Below the pieces are notes generated by a model. The model made no database searches, was not told the origin of the DNA, and saw nothing but the letters and a program-made list of their open reading frames with translations. Positions 31,701 through 43,451 of a stretch of 64,000 nucleotides of DNA are shown in pieces; position 1 is the first letter of the stretch; each line of letters starts with the position of its first letter. Source of the stretch: Syngnathus acus (Eukaryota; Chordata; Actinopteri; Syngnathiformes; Syngnathidae). Both the position numbers and the translations under genes were made by a program. Where the stretch lies: contig NC_051095.1 of the NCBI RefSeq assembly GCF_901709675.1, positions 17,658,456 through 17,722,455 of the forward strand, read 5' to 3'.

Positions 31701-34700
31701 TTATTCCATCACTTAATTGCTCCCAGGATTTAGTTTTTAACAAAGGCAATTATGATGTGGGCCAGAAAGCACACCTCACCTTAATGCTCCAATGCATTTC
31801 TTATTAATTCATAAAGGCAGATGAGAGCAAATGTTGAAAAACTACATCTGATGCTAGTCATAAAGCTACTGTCACTATGCAAAATGAATAAAAATGGACT
31901 ACATGATTTATAAACTAGGTACATTAGGTACATGTTGCACTTAATATATTTACTCCATTAATGACGTGTTGATGAATGATGTGCTTTTTGTGTTCTTTAT
32001 CAATTCAATGTAGGGAAATAATCATTTTCCAGAAAGGGGCCAAAAGTTAACCTCAATGTTTTGCTCATTTAGAACTTGAATTTTAGGCTTTGATCACATC
32101 GCAGGTCTTGATGCTTGACTCGGAATTTTGTGTGGATTCCAATTTTTCATTATATGTTAATGCACCCTCAAGCCGTCTTGTGTGTGAATATATGGGTGCT
32201 CCAAGTGACCCGCGCGCAGAAGAAAAAGATATCACTTGCAACATAGTATTTGCTGAAGTAAATGTGGGCGAATCCTTTGATTATGTTATATCAACAAGAA
32301 GAGGTGGAAATACATGAGGCGAGGCTTTTCGATTGCATTTCATGGTGTCGTCACTAAAGATGATATCATTCCCAGGCTCCTCGAACGCTGTTTTTCAAGA
32401 GCATGACGTCTCTTCCGGTGCGGCCCGATCACAATTGTTGTCTAAATACATATTAAGCCTGCCTATATTGGCCACGGTTTACGCAGCCCACAGACAATAC
32501 ATGAGGACAGGCCTTTGAAGCCGTCAAAAGGCCCAGCCGTCTTTCTAGACCTGCGGGAAAGTTGCGCTGAAATGCGGTATTTGAGGACGTAGGCTTTGAA
32601 TTTGGACACAGCCTTTGTGTCAGGTCTTTGTCACTGATTTACTAGTATCACTACAAATGTCCACTTTCTGATTCATGTTTCAAGCGGGATGGAATTAGAG
32701 TGAAATGTAACATCATTGCTGTTGCTCAAAACAAGTTTACACATTGACGGACAATCAAAAGTCAAGGAGTCTATCTGCCAGCCTACGCAGAGCGCATGAT
32801 GACGTCGGACTACAGTTGTATTGTGAAATATCTGATACGTACATATCCGATCAGGGACCACGTTTGAAAGTGGCCCAGATCGTCTTTGAAAAAAAATCGG
32901 AACTGAACCATTTAGACTGTCAGATCAGATACAGGTATATGGGCAAAAACATCTGAATTTATAGCTGCAGCATGAACATAGCCTTAGTGATTCTTAAGGT
33001 TTAGCCACTTGATGGTCTGTGATTCAGTTTGAGGTGCGCCTATATAAGAACTCCCTTTTGCAGTGCATTAATAGTGCAGGTCCACTGTGGGAGAAGGAGA
33101 CACATACTCCCACTATAAAAAAAATGTGCAACTGCTTTCTTTTTAGTGCCCTCTTGACTGAAAGTGATTATTTTTTCCACCCAGTCCCTCTTGAGCAACC
33201 AAGCGCTGGCAAAAGAAAAAGAAACAAATAATTGAGTGAATTACTTGCCTCTCTCATTAGTGCACATACACTAAATTGCATGGGTAACATCTTACATTTG
33301 GCAACCCCACACTAACAAAGAAGTTCTATAGCATTTAATTAGTGACATGCAAGGTGCAGTTGTAGTCACTCTGTTGAAGCTATTTCATGAGCAGCCTGCA
33401 TCAGTGATTCATTCACAATTGGACACTCAAACAACAGTTTGACAGCATGGCCCTACAGACTGGACCAGAATTCACGATTTGTGACAGCTTCAACAAGCCA
33501 GGATATGAACAACCATCCTGAAGCCATTCCCCAAGTACAAATAGTTGCAGCACAAGCGCTGACTTTGTACAGGGCCTTCTTGCTTATTGAGGCATAAGAG
33601 CAGAGGGGACATCCGTGTACATTGCACTACACACAAGAGAGTGGATAATCTTAATGGTGGCAGCATGTATTGTGCAGACTGGACACTTAGATACGTGTGC
33701 TTACCACTTTGAATCCATCTGGACAAACTTCTGATTGTCCACTCTTTCTAGTAGTCCTCAAACATTCAAGACATCAATGATATCTTTGGTCTGTATACTG
33801 ATGGCTTTTAGGCCCGTGCCAATGCCTGTTGTTGTAATTACAACTGCCTGTTTGGTGCTATTTTTTTAGCTCTGGTGTGATTTGCACGGTCATGAATGGA
33901 GCAAGATTAGACGCAGTTGAGGAATACAGTGAGACAACTGCAGTTAGATACAAAATCATTACGTTTTCCATTTGTTTGAAGAGTATTGTCTTGTTCAGCT
34001 ATAATAGGATTGGAATTGTTGTATTGTGATAAAAGCCTATTTTGAAACTGGGCAAATACAGAACCTATTGAGCACCTTTTTGTTTCTACGGGACAAAAGA
34101 CAAGCTTCTCTTTTGAATTACCCCAGGAGCCATAGAGGCGAGATTTGAATACAAGCCATGAAAATGGTCAGGAGAGCAGCTTTGAGCTGAGGGTGGAAAA
34201 TGCCAGCCTGAATCATTTTGAATGACTTTATCATTTAAGATGGAACATCTTTGTTCACTACCCAAATCCACGAAGTAATGGCAATGTATGTGATCTGGAC
34301 CCTGGGTGCAGTTTCAAACTAACAGTTATACTGTTTTTCATGCTTTCTTTGCAAAACTTTGTTGACTTCCAACAATATTTTAAACAAGGAATGACGAGGT
34401 GGCTAATTTTGACATTCAGATGAGGAATTATAGTCATTACTTTGTGTGTACTTCTGTTAATTAAACTCAGTATGCTTGGTGTTTTGAATGAAATTTGAAT
34501 CAATAGAGGCAAAGCAAAAGTGACATCAGATGCAGGGGTGGAGCTGCGTGGTAGCCAAGGGTGGCCATGACCATTCCCTTGTCACTCTCTGGTAACCCTC
34601 AGGCCACTACCAAACCTAGGGGTCGTGCCCGGGCGTGTATGAGCCTGCCAATTGAAGGGCACAAACAGAAAAAAAAAACCTCGACCTGCCATTCACAATC

Positions 34701-37563
34701 ACACCCACGAAATATTTGGACTGGCCAATTGGCCCACCATGCATGTTTTTGGTATGTGGGAGCAACAGCGAACACAATATTTTATTCCTGCATGTAACAA
34801 AAACAGTTTGACCTCTTAATGGTAAAAATTCCCTCACCCAAAGCCATTTACCCCCCTCCCCCTGATTATATTATCACCTTTGAATCTAAATGCTTCCATA
34901 GTACTGCAAGAGTTACTTACGCATGTTCATGCTCCTGCTGTACACTTTGGGCTTGAGCAATGTCAGGAGTGGCATGTTTGCATGTCGGCCTGCTTGCTGG
35001 GCTTGCTTAGCATTCAGCAGATGGAATCATGGGATGGAGGTTATCACTATCAGCCAACCTATTCCCCTCTGGACTGTAATTCATTGTCAACAATGTGCTA
35101 TGGACCCTAAAGGCCTGCCATCTGCTTACTTCCTTTTTCTTCCAAAGGTGAGAAATTTCAAAGCACCACCTGGTTGATAATTTGGCCAGGCCTGAACCCT
35201 AGCCTCTCTTGCCCAGGCACTTATAAATAGATTATTTACATGCAGTGAAAGCGTGAAGAAAATGCAGATTGGGTAATTAACAGCTATTGAATAGTTAAAT
35301 TACAGTAAGTGGAATTACGGTCATGACATGTCAATTGTTATGTTTTCCATTTGTAGCAAACATTTGAATTTTACCTTTTGCTAGGTCATAATAGTTCTTT
35401 ATGATAAATGCATTCATCTTAATCACAATTCAAATGGTGATTAATACATTGAAGCGGACCTAATATCACTAGTGGGAATCTATAATCTCCTCTATTTATT
35501 GAAATTCTTCCAATGATGACATATGTGGAAAATCCCTCTCGAAACAGAAACCAAATTTTTCACCTATATGTTTACAACTGCACAGCCAAAACGGGAAAAG
35601 TCCTTTAAAATTACAGGCACGGTCATGCATACTGAGCCAATTCATGTCTGGTTCTTCAACTTTTCTAGAATGATATCCGGCACAAAAGAAAAGGCTTCTC
35701 AAGAGTGCCTGGTTCCTCACAGATCATAGGCATACTCAACGGATGCTTTGGACACGAAAGCATTCGTAATCATTGGTCACAGAGGAAGTTGTCAAGTCAA
35801 TGTGACTGGTTGTGGTGCTGGTAGGTGGGCGCTTATTCGTCACTACGATGTTGGATTTTGCATCTTAACCATTCAAATTGTGGAATAGTAAGTTATTCTG
35901 TTTTTTTTCTAGTTTTTTTCAGGTTTTATCGACACAGTCAGTTATTTAGTTATTATGGTTGTAGTGGTGTGTAACTATACTGTTTGTTTTTTGCCATAAA
36001 CCATTTGACACATGTTTGAATGTCTGTTAGAAGAGAGCAGTTCCCTCTTTAGATGCGTTTTGCATACCGCTGTCATCGGGTTGAATCATCGTACGTCTAA
36101 AATTGTGTCTTTTCACGAGATGCCAAAAACTTAATTTTTTTAGTCAACCACTGTCAAGTCAATAACTTGTGAAGCTAATACCCATACCAGTGGACTGTAC
36201 AGTAGTAGTGCAGATTAGTATTGCAGATTAGTAGTGCAGATTTGTAAAAAACTGCATACACTGTATACTTAGCCAATGTCCAAAGCCACACTATGTCACA
36301 AATTCTGCTGAATGAAGTAAAATGCATGTTAAAAAAAAGCTGCCACAACATCTCCCGCAGTACACCTAAATATTGAACTCTCACCCAAAGCTGCTAGTCT
36401 TGTCCTCAATACATCATCAAATTGATCCAGTGAGTGAGGTTTAGACATGAGCTTTAAGAAAAAACCCTCACTCCAAGATCAAATAAGGAAGGTAAAGTTC
36501 ATGGTTCACCTGCCTTCTCACATCTGACCTGCGGTACCAACTCTGTGAGGAGGACCCTAGGGATTTACATTGTGCTGATGAGTTAAACCTGCGTGAGCCA
36601 GAGAAATCCACTGGATTTCTTATCACCTTGTCTGCTGCAATGAAAGGACAGTAATCACACTATTCAGCGCCGTCAATCAATATCCATGCAACATGGGCGC
36701 AGCGGGTAGTGGCTGATGTAGCCAACACAACACTTTTAAAGTTCGCCCAGCGAGCACAAGCTCCTCCTGGAAAAAAAGAAAACAATGTGGAGCCAATTTA
36801 TCAAGAGGGAGAACTTCGAGATGCAGAGTCCACGTGGGCACAGGGAGTCCTCAGAAGGCATTTTCTCATTCCACTTAATCACTTGTTCTCTTGATGCATG
36901 GTGGTGTGGTGAACTACAGTAGGTTGCCATACAAGGAGATCTAGGTTTGCTAAGTATAGTGCACGAAGCACAAAGCAGATGTGAACAGAAGGCATCCTCT
37001 GGGCATGCAGAGAATTGCTACATATTAAATGGGGCGGCAACCCCCCCCCACACACACACACACAACCATTTCAAATTGAGCATTATGTATGCATGTGGGG
37101 TTGTTTGTTAAAACCCCTTGTCTGCTCTCAGGCTTCACCTCTTTCCCCTGAAGCTCACAGAAGGAAATGTAAGCCGTTTACAAATACAGTATGACAGGTT
37201 AGATTCTGTTAACTTAAGTTGTCATGTCAGAACCTGTCAGTGGCATTTACAGAGGGCCAAAAAATAATAATAAATAAATAAATAAAATCTATCCATATGT
37301 CCCACCCAGTTAGAAATAGCACTAACTGCATGCAAACACAAGCTGGAGGCTTGGAGGGCTGTTTTTTCTTTCTACATGTTCAGTTTTTACTGACACTATC
37401 AGAAGAACTTTCATTTATCGAGACCTTACGTTTCAAGATGGTCACAGTTTACAAGAGTGTAGCACTTCATCATATTTTGAAGCGCTTCATATGTCACACC
37501 AAATAAAAAGCTCATATTAGCAAACTACATCTACAATAATAATTATATTGAATCAATACATAT
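28763..37563. other. No gene or transposon recognised (8.8 kb)
   Basis: This is the longest stretch in the window without a transposon I can name. All open frames are under about 95 codons and lack splice-site support. Minor items are a CA run with a preceding C run at 37044-37064 and an AAT/AAAT run at 37262-37287. Given the neighbouring protocadherin gene it may hold distal regulatory DNA, but the sequence does not show this directly. Confidence 0.45.
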
Positions 37564-37565
37564 TA

Positions 37566-38370
37566 CCGTCTTTTTCCATGTATAATGCGCAACATTTAAC
37601 TAATTTATTGCCCTAAAATCTGGGGTGCGCATGATACATGGGTACAAGTTTTTTTTTTTTTTTTAAAGAAAATCTCCCTCGAAATAAAACTTGAAATCAC
37701 CTTTCTTCTTGTTTGTTGTCAATCGCGCATCGCATTCAGCCATCCTGCCCAACACAGTCAGTAAAATTCATAATTGACGACACATCGTTTGATGCGATGG
37801 TGCAACAAAATTTGACAATAACACACCATTTATTGTCAAATATTGTTTGTTTTTTAATCTCCATCGCAAACCGGATATCATACGGAGGCCGCCATTACAG
37901 ATGCGCAGAACGGATGCGCAAGACACGTCAGCTATATACTAAAGAGCGAGAGTTCAGTTCTAAACCTAAATGCGTATTACAGGTAATATTTTATTTCACA
38001 ACACTTTGCCTTGTTCCTTTCATCTCTGCTGTTCACTTCAAACACGCTCCATACGAACACAATGCTCTCGTATCAGACGCTTGCTCGATCACCTGCTCGT
38101 TTGCTGTCACAATGTACCCTACACAAATCCGAAACATTTCTTCGCTATCGAGTTTGCTAGCGCATGCGCAGTGATACTGACCGGCAGAATAACATCCGGT
38201 TGTTCCCAAAGATGATATTTTTTCTGAAATAATTTTACGTTTACGGACTTAAGTAGGAGTCAAAATTTGGGTGCGTATTATGCATGGGAACAGGCTTTTT
38301 TCCAGCATCGACATGCCATTTTTAGGGTGCGTATTATACATGGGGGCGTATTATACATGGAAAATTACGG
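37566..38370. mobile_element. TA-flanked DNA transposon, second family (805 bp)
   Basis: The left end CCGTCTTTTTCCATGTATAA mirrors the right end, which reads TTATACATGGAAAATTACGG. Both are flanked by TA. Subterminal GTGCGTATTATACATGG-type motifs are repeated near the right end, and GTGCGCATGATACATGG lies near the left. It has no recognisable transposase. Its outermost bases resemble those of the palindromic family (CCGTAATTTTC), so the two may share one transposase source. The right end also occurs at 220-333. Confidence 0.82.
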
Positions 38371-38372
38371 TA

Positions 38373-39896
38373 TTTTGTATTAACTGCCACTGCTGTTATG
38401 ATAGTAACATACAGTATGCAACCATCAAGTTAATCATAAGCATATACTTTATACTTCAATCAAATTGTTTGATAGGCCGATATTTAGTTATGTATATACA
38501 TGGTTTCTTCCTTCAGTAATGTGTAACTACTCCAAGTATATCAACATATACAGTTAACTCATTCACTGCCATGCTAGTTAAAATGTAACTTTGATGTCAA
38601 TGGCAGCGAATGAGTTAAAGAAAAACCAGTTTTTGATGTGTGCACTCAAGGAGCTGTGTTAGTTGCCTTTCTTGTAAACACACATGCAGACCAAACATGT
38701 GCATGCACATGGGCGCATGGCGTCAACTTTGTGAGAATGTAATACTCTGAGGGAAGATCAGAGTGGAGAGACAACAAACACCAAGTGCAGGTGATATTTG
38801 TCTTTGCATCAAATTGCCCTTTTCTGCAGCCCGGCGGATGTGCCACTTGCTCTGTAGATCAAGCAAATCTGTTGTCAAGGCAACATGATAGACATAGATG
38901 GAAAATAGGCCCTCCAAAACCTGCAACAAGAGCAGATGGAGTGACTAAAAAATAAAACGAGCAGAACAGTTATTCTAGATAGAACTAGATGGACTGCAGC
39001 TGCTAATAATCACCCTGAATGTATAATGGTGGAAAACGTCACTAAAATATAGTTAATGGAGGTGTGTCCAGTCAGAATTTTCATCCTCACTTCAGTGTAA
39101 AAGAAAGTGCATTTGATATCACTACCGCCACTGTCGACACACTATTAATTAAATGATTGTCATAAAACATTATTTTGATATGTTACAATGGGAATGAAAT
39201 GTCACTGCCTCAAGTTACTAGCCTTATTTGTTTTAGTTAATATGATCCAGTTCAAGATATTTAGTTTAGTTTTTGTTGTGTAATTTTCCACACAACACAT
39301 TTTATAGCTTCAACAGCATAGAAAATAAGACATGGCAAGTATTGATCCTATTTAATTTTATACCTTCCTATATTACTCAAGGGAAGGATTCAATGATGGC
39401 AAAGAGGATATCGTGAGAAAAGTCCAACACAGTGAAAACCAGGATAAGAAAATGTTGTTCACATAGCATCTATACAAGTTCCATCGAACCCCAAAACATT
39501 TGTGAGCCAAAGGGCAGATCATGAACCCATTTGGAGAGAGAATGTTTTTATTCTAAGAAGTGCAGTAGCTAAGATTGCTATTCAGGAACATGGAGAGCTT
39601 TTTATCTGCACACAAAGGCACCCTGGAGTATGGGTTATTATTTGACTTAGCTACATGAAAAGCTACATGCTCATCCAGAAAGGGGCTCTCTTGTCTTTTT
39701 GAGGCAGATAGAGACAAACTGAAAACATCTCTTACTTGCACTGAGAAGGTAGCGAAACAGCAGCACACAGGTATATGCTGAAGTGATCTTTGAGGATTTT
39801 ACCACCTCTTCAAGTGGCACCTTTTCATCTTGGCCCAAAATCCAGTCCAAACAGTTTGGTAAATGTTAAGAATATGAATGCTGTTGAACTTGGATG
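38373..39896. other. No gene recognised (1.5 kb)
   Basis: AT-rich sequence; the only recognised item is the small palindromic element at 38558-38614. Confidence 0.5.
38558..38614. mobile_element. Short palindromic MITE flanked by TTAA
   Basis: CTCATTCACTGCCAT at the left faces ATGGCAGCGAATGAG at the right, and TTAA lies immediately outside each end (38554-38557 and 38615-38618). A TTAA duplication is typical of piggyBac and Kolobok elements. Only about 57 bp long, it is a deletion derivative. Confidence 0.65.
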
Positions 39897-39904
39897 CTCC
39901 ATAC
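39897..39904. repeat. Left target-site duplication of nested hAT element
   Basis: CTCCATAC here matches CTCTATAC at 43444-43451 in 7 of 8 bases. Confidence 0.65.
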
Positions 39905-40428
39905 CAGGGGTCCCAAACTTGCGGCCACAACAGTTTGCAGCCCTCGCCTTAATATGAAAGTTTAATGTTAGTGTGGCCCGCGATTTTGATATAAATGGTT
40001 TTGTGCGGTGCTAATTTGAATGTGTCTTACGAACCTTTTGAGATGCGAACCGGAGTCTCTCAATTTTTTTTGCATCTAATTACAAACCATATTTCGACTT
40101 CTAAACTGAAACACCACAATCAGTTAATTAAGAACAGTTAAGAAATGAGTTCCGTTTGAAATAATGTGGACATTTATTATATAAATCTACATGGAAATCA
40201 TGAGTACACTGAGCAAGCAAACTACCGTAATTTTCGGACTATAAGTCGCGGTTTTTTTCATAGTTTGGGTGGGGGGGCGACTTATACTCAGGAGCGACTT
40301 ATATGTGTTTTTTTTTTTTCAAAAAATTTCAAAAAAAAAAAAAAAAAAAAAAATGAAACCGCGATAAACGAACCGCAATGTAGCAAGGGATTACTGTAAT
40401 TTGAATTTCAAGTGACGACAGCAGCGCG

Positions 40429-41079
40429 AAACCATCTGCGTCACTCCAATTCATTAAATCCATCAATCGTCCTTTGTCAACAATGCGTGCGCGCCGCTGA
40501 CGGCTTTTGCACTTAAAAATATTCCACAGGCCCATATAACGATATATAAATTATATATCAAATAACTATTATATAAGCAATAATGTTATCAAACCATCTG
40601 TGCACTCTAAATCATTAAATCCATCGATCAAATTCCTCGTCCTTTGTCAACATCGCCGCGCGTGCGCCCTGACGTCAGCCTCGTCGTTATTCCACAGATC
40701 TACTATATAACTATATTGTAGCGTTAACAAAGTTCAAGGAAAGACGTGGGTTTGGTAAACGGCTCTTTATTTAACAAAACAAACTTACAGGCGTGTGGCG
40801 GCGTGGACGTCCAGCCACGGAAGGGGACGAGAGCTCCATACAATAGGACCGGGCGTGCGTAGAAGCCATGACCGAGCCCCATGCACCGTCCTCGGACAGC
40901 CACCCGGCTGAGCGCCGGGCCTCGACTTCCATCCACGGAGCTGAAAGGCAGCTCGGTAGAGTAGGACCGGGCATGCGTAAAAGCATTGTCCGAGCACCAT
41001 CCACCGTCCCTGGACAGCCACCCGGCCGAGCGCCGGCGCCCGACTTCAATCCACGAAAGTGAAAGTAAGCTGGACGAGT
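40429..41079. repeat. Left arm of palindrome B (651 bp)
   Basis: Positions pair with 41198-41848 (sum 82277) without a net gap. I counted roughly ten mismatches by eye. It contains the complement of the 118-bp repeat block. Confidence 0.88.
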
Positions 41080-41197
41080 GACGCGCGACAGCAGCGCGAC
41101 AGCAGCGCGACAGCAGCGCGACAGCAGCGCGACAGCAGCGCGACGCGACGTCGCGCGTCAGCAGCGCGACGGTTGTTTACATAAAGGACAAAGATCG
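41080..41197. repeat. Apex of palindrome B, 11-bp tandem repeat
   Basis: The motif GCGCGACAGCA is repeated about five times (41083-41140), followed by CGCGACGTCGCGCGTCAGCA. It is the same 11-bp theme as the apex of copy A, with fewer units. Confidence 0.85.
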
Positions 41198-41848
41198 ACT
41201 CGTCCAGCTTTCTTTCACTTTCGTGGATTGAAGTCGGGCGCCGGCGCTCGGCCGGGTGGCTGTCCAGGGACGGTGGATGGTGCTCGGACAATGCTTTTAC
41301 GCACGCCCGGTCCTACTCTACCGAGCTGCCTTTCAGCTCCGTGGATGGAAGTCGAGGGCCGGCGCTCAGCCGGCTGGCTGTCCGAGGACGGTGCATAGGG
41401 CTCGGTCATGGCTTCTACGCACGCCCGGTCCTATCGTATGGAGCTCTCGTCCCCTTTCGTGGCTGGACGTCCACGCCGCCACACGCCTGTAAGTTTGTTT
41501 TGTTAAATAAAGAGCCGTTTACCAAACCCACGTCTTTCCTTGAACTTTGTTAACGCTACAATATAGTTATATAGTAGATCTGTGGAATAACGACGAGGCT
41601 GACGTCAGGGCGCACGCGCGGCGATGTTGACAAAGGACGAGTAATTTGATCGATGGATTTAATGATTTAGAGTGCACAGATGGTTTGATAACATTATTGC
41701 TTATATAATAGTTATTTGATATATAATTTATATATCGTTATATGGGCCTGTGGAATATTTTTAAGTGCAAGAGCCGTCAGCGGCGCGCACGCATTGTTGA
41801 CAAAGGACGATTGATGGATTTAATGAATTGGAGTGACGCAGATGGTTT
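41198..41848. repeat. Right arm of palindrome B (651 bp)
   Basis: Mirror of 40429-41079. It includes the 118-bp repeats, GCCTGTAAGTTTG, AAATAAAGAG and an AT-rich outer part with TATATAATTTATATATCG that is also present right of palindrome A. Confidence 0.88.
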
Positions 41849-43443
41849 TATTAACGTGTTATTTATGTAATAGTTTTTTGAATAACTCTGAATTTTACGT
41901 CAGGGCCGTTCTCAGCTCTTAGTTTGTGTTTATGTCACGTTAGCATAGCTATCGTTTAGCCTGTTGTTGCTCGTTCATGACTGTTCTTGGTGTTGGATTT
42001 TGTCGAATAAATTGCCCCCCAAAATGCGACTTATACTCCGGAGCGACTTATATATGTTTTTTTTCACTTTTTTGGGCATTTTATGGCTGGTGCGACTTAT
42101 ACTCCGGTGCGACTTATAGTCCGAAAATTACGGTAACTACAGTGAAAGAATAGTAAAGAAACAAGAATATCATTGAATAGACAAGATAAAAGATAAAAAC
42201 AGCTCAAAATCAGCGATCTGGTATGAACCGGTATTAAAAGCATGGACCAGCTTAAACTCCCATTCCAAAATTTAGGCACCAATAGTTCTACACTGGTAGA
42301 TTGCACTCACTGAAGTTGAAGGCGGTTCGCAGTGTCTTTGCAGTCATACAGGCCATGTCGGGAGAAGTTGGCAGCAAGGTTGAAAACGGTAAAAATAAAA
42401 TATGCGAAATGGAAAAATTGGAAAAGGCTGGCTTGGCACAGCACGTGGTCAGGTGGAGCTATGTAGCAGTCTCGGGCTGGTCATGCACACCTGGCTTTTG
42501 AAGTGTTCGGCCTGGCTTGGGCCTCAGAAAGGTTCTAGCACGCTTAATCCACCATTGTGGAGTCGGTCAGGAGGTGATGAGGGCTCAGACGTGGCCTTTT
42601 GGCATCCAGCCAGCAAAGAGAATAGGTCTACCAGCACAAGTGGGGCCACGTGGCAGCTGAGCCTCATGGAAAGTACAGCCACGCCCATGTGCTTCTTCAG
42701 AGGACAAAGGCGCAAGGCCCGAGCACCCACCCCATGGGGAAAAGGTCGTAAAACGGGCCTTATGAGAGCAAGAGAAGAGAGCCAGCAAACAGAACAGGAA
42801 TAAGAGCAAACAACAAACAAGAGAGCAGTGATTTGGTTTATAAACTGCAGAAAAACAGATCCGCCTTCCGCTTCAGGGATAGGCTGAAGGCTTCTGTAAG
42901 CCAATCTGGTCCTTTGAATAGGGGGAGTCAAACTCACCCATTCCTCAAGTTGAAATGTGCAATTATTCTTTGTGTCTAAAACTAGCTGAGAAATGTAATC
43001 AATGTTCAAGCAATTCAACATGAGTAAAATCTGAAAAACATTTCTAAAATATACCTCATATTCCAGTAGATTAATTAACAGCTCACTGTGCAGACACAAT
43101 CAGATATGAATCAAGAAAAATGAAACACAGAAATGCAATGTTTCAAGGTTCCTCTCAAAATTGTATATGCATGTGGGTTTCTCAGTTTTACTTAAATGAT
43201 TTTAACTACATTCAGTATCGTGCATGACTTCTCCTGGTTGGGGAGGGGGTGTGTGAAATGTGCATGCACAGGTCTTCCGAACCGTCCTGTGAGTGGAGTT
43301 TGAATGCGGAGGCAATTGTTGCTACACATTTGATAACATTAAAAGTTTTTATCCGAGCTTAAAAAAACAAAACAAAATGTGGCCCAGTCTCACCCCAGAC
43401 TCTACCTCTAGTTTCTCCCAGGTAAATTGAGTTTGAGCCCCTG

Positions 43444-43451
43444 CTCTATAC
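43444..43451. repeat. Right target-site duplication of nested hAT element
   Basis: CTCTATAC here pairs with CTCCATAC at 39897-39904. Confidence 0.65.

Larger units (their letters stand above)
40225..42133. mobile_element. Palindromic non-autonomous DNA transposon, copy B
   Basis: It has the same termini and TA flanks as copy A and the same subterminal GCGACTTATA motifs. Its central inverted repeat is longer and complete: arms 40429-41079 and 41198-41848, each 651 bp. The left terminal part contains a long A-run at 40332-40352. No transposase frame is present. Confidence 0.87.
39905..43443. mobile_element. Probable hAT element with nested insertion
   Basis: The left end CAGGGGTCCCAAACTTG and the complement of the right end, CAGGGGCTCAAACTCA, form short inverted termini. 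They are flanked by an 8-bp duplication with one mismatch, as expected for hAT. The element is 3.5 kb, of which 1.9 kb is palindromic copy B, leaving about 1.6 kb. No transposase motif was recognised in the remaining sequence; a 191-codon minus-strand frame at 42524-43099 shows none. A chance pairing of two separate hAT ends cannot be excluded. Confidence 0.6.

Noticed and set aside
42524-43099. 191-codon minus-strand open frame inside the hAT element
   Set aside because: It has no transposase motif such as a BED finger or hAT dimerisation region, no splice support and low-complexity composition. It is probably chance.
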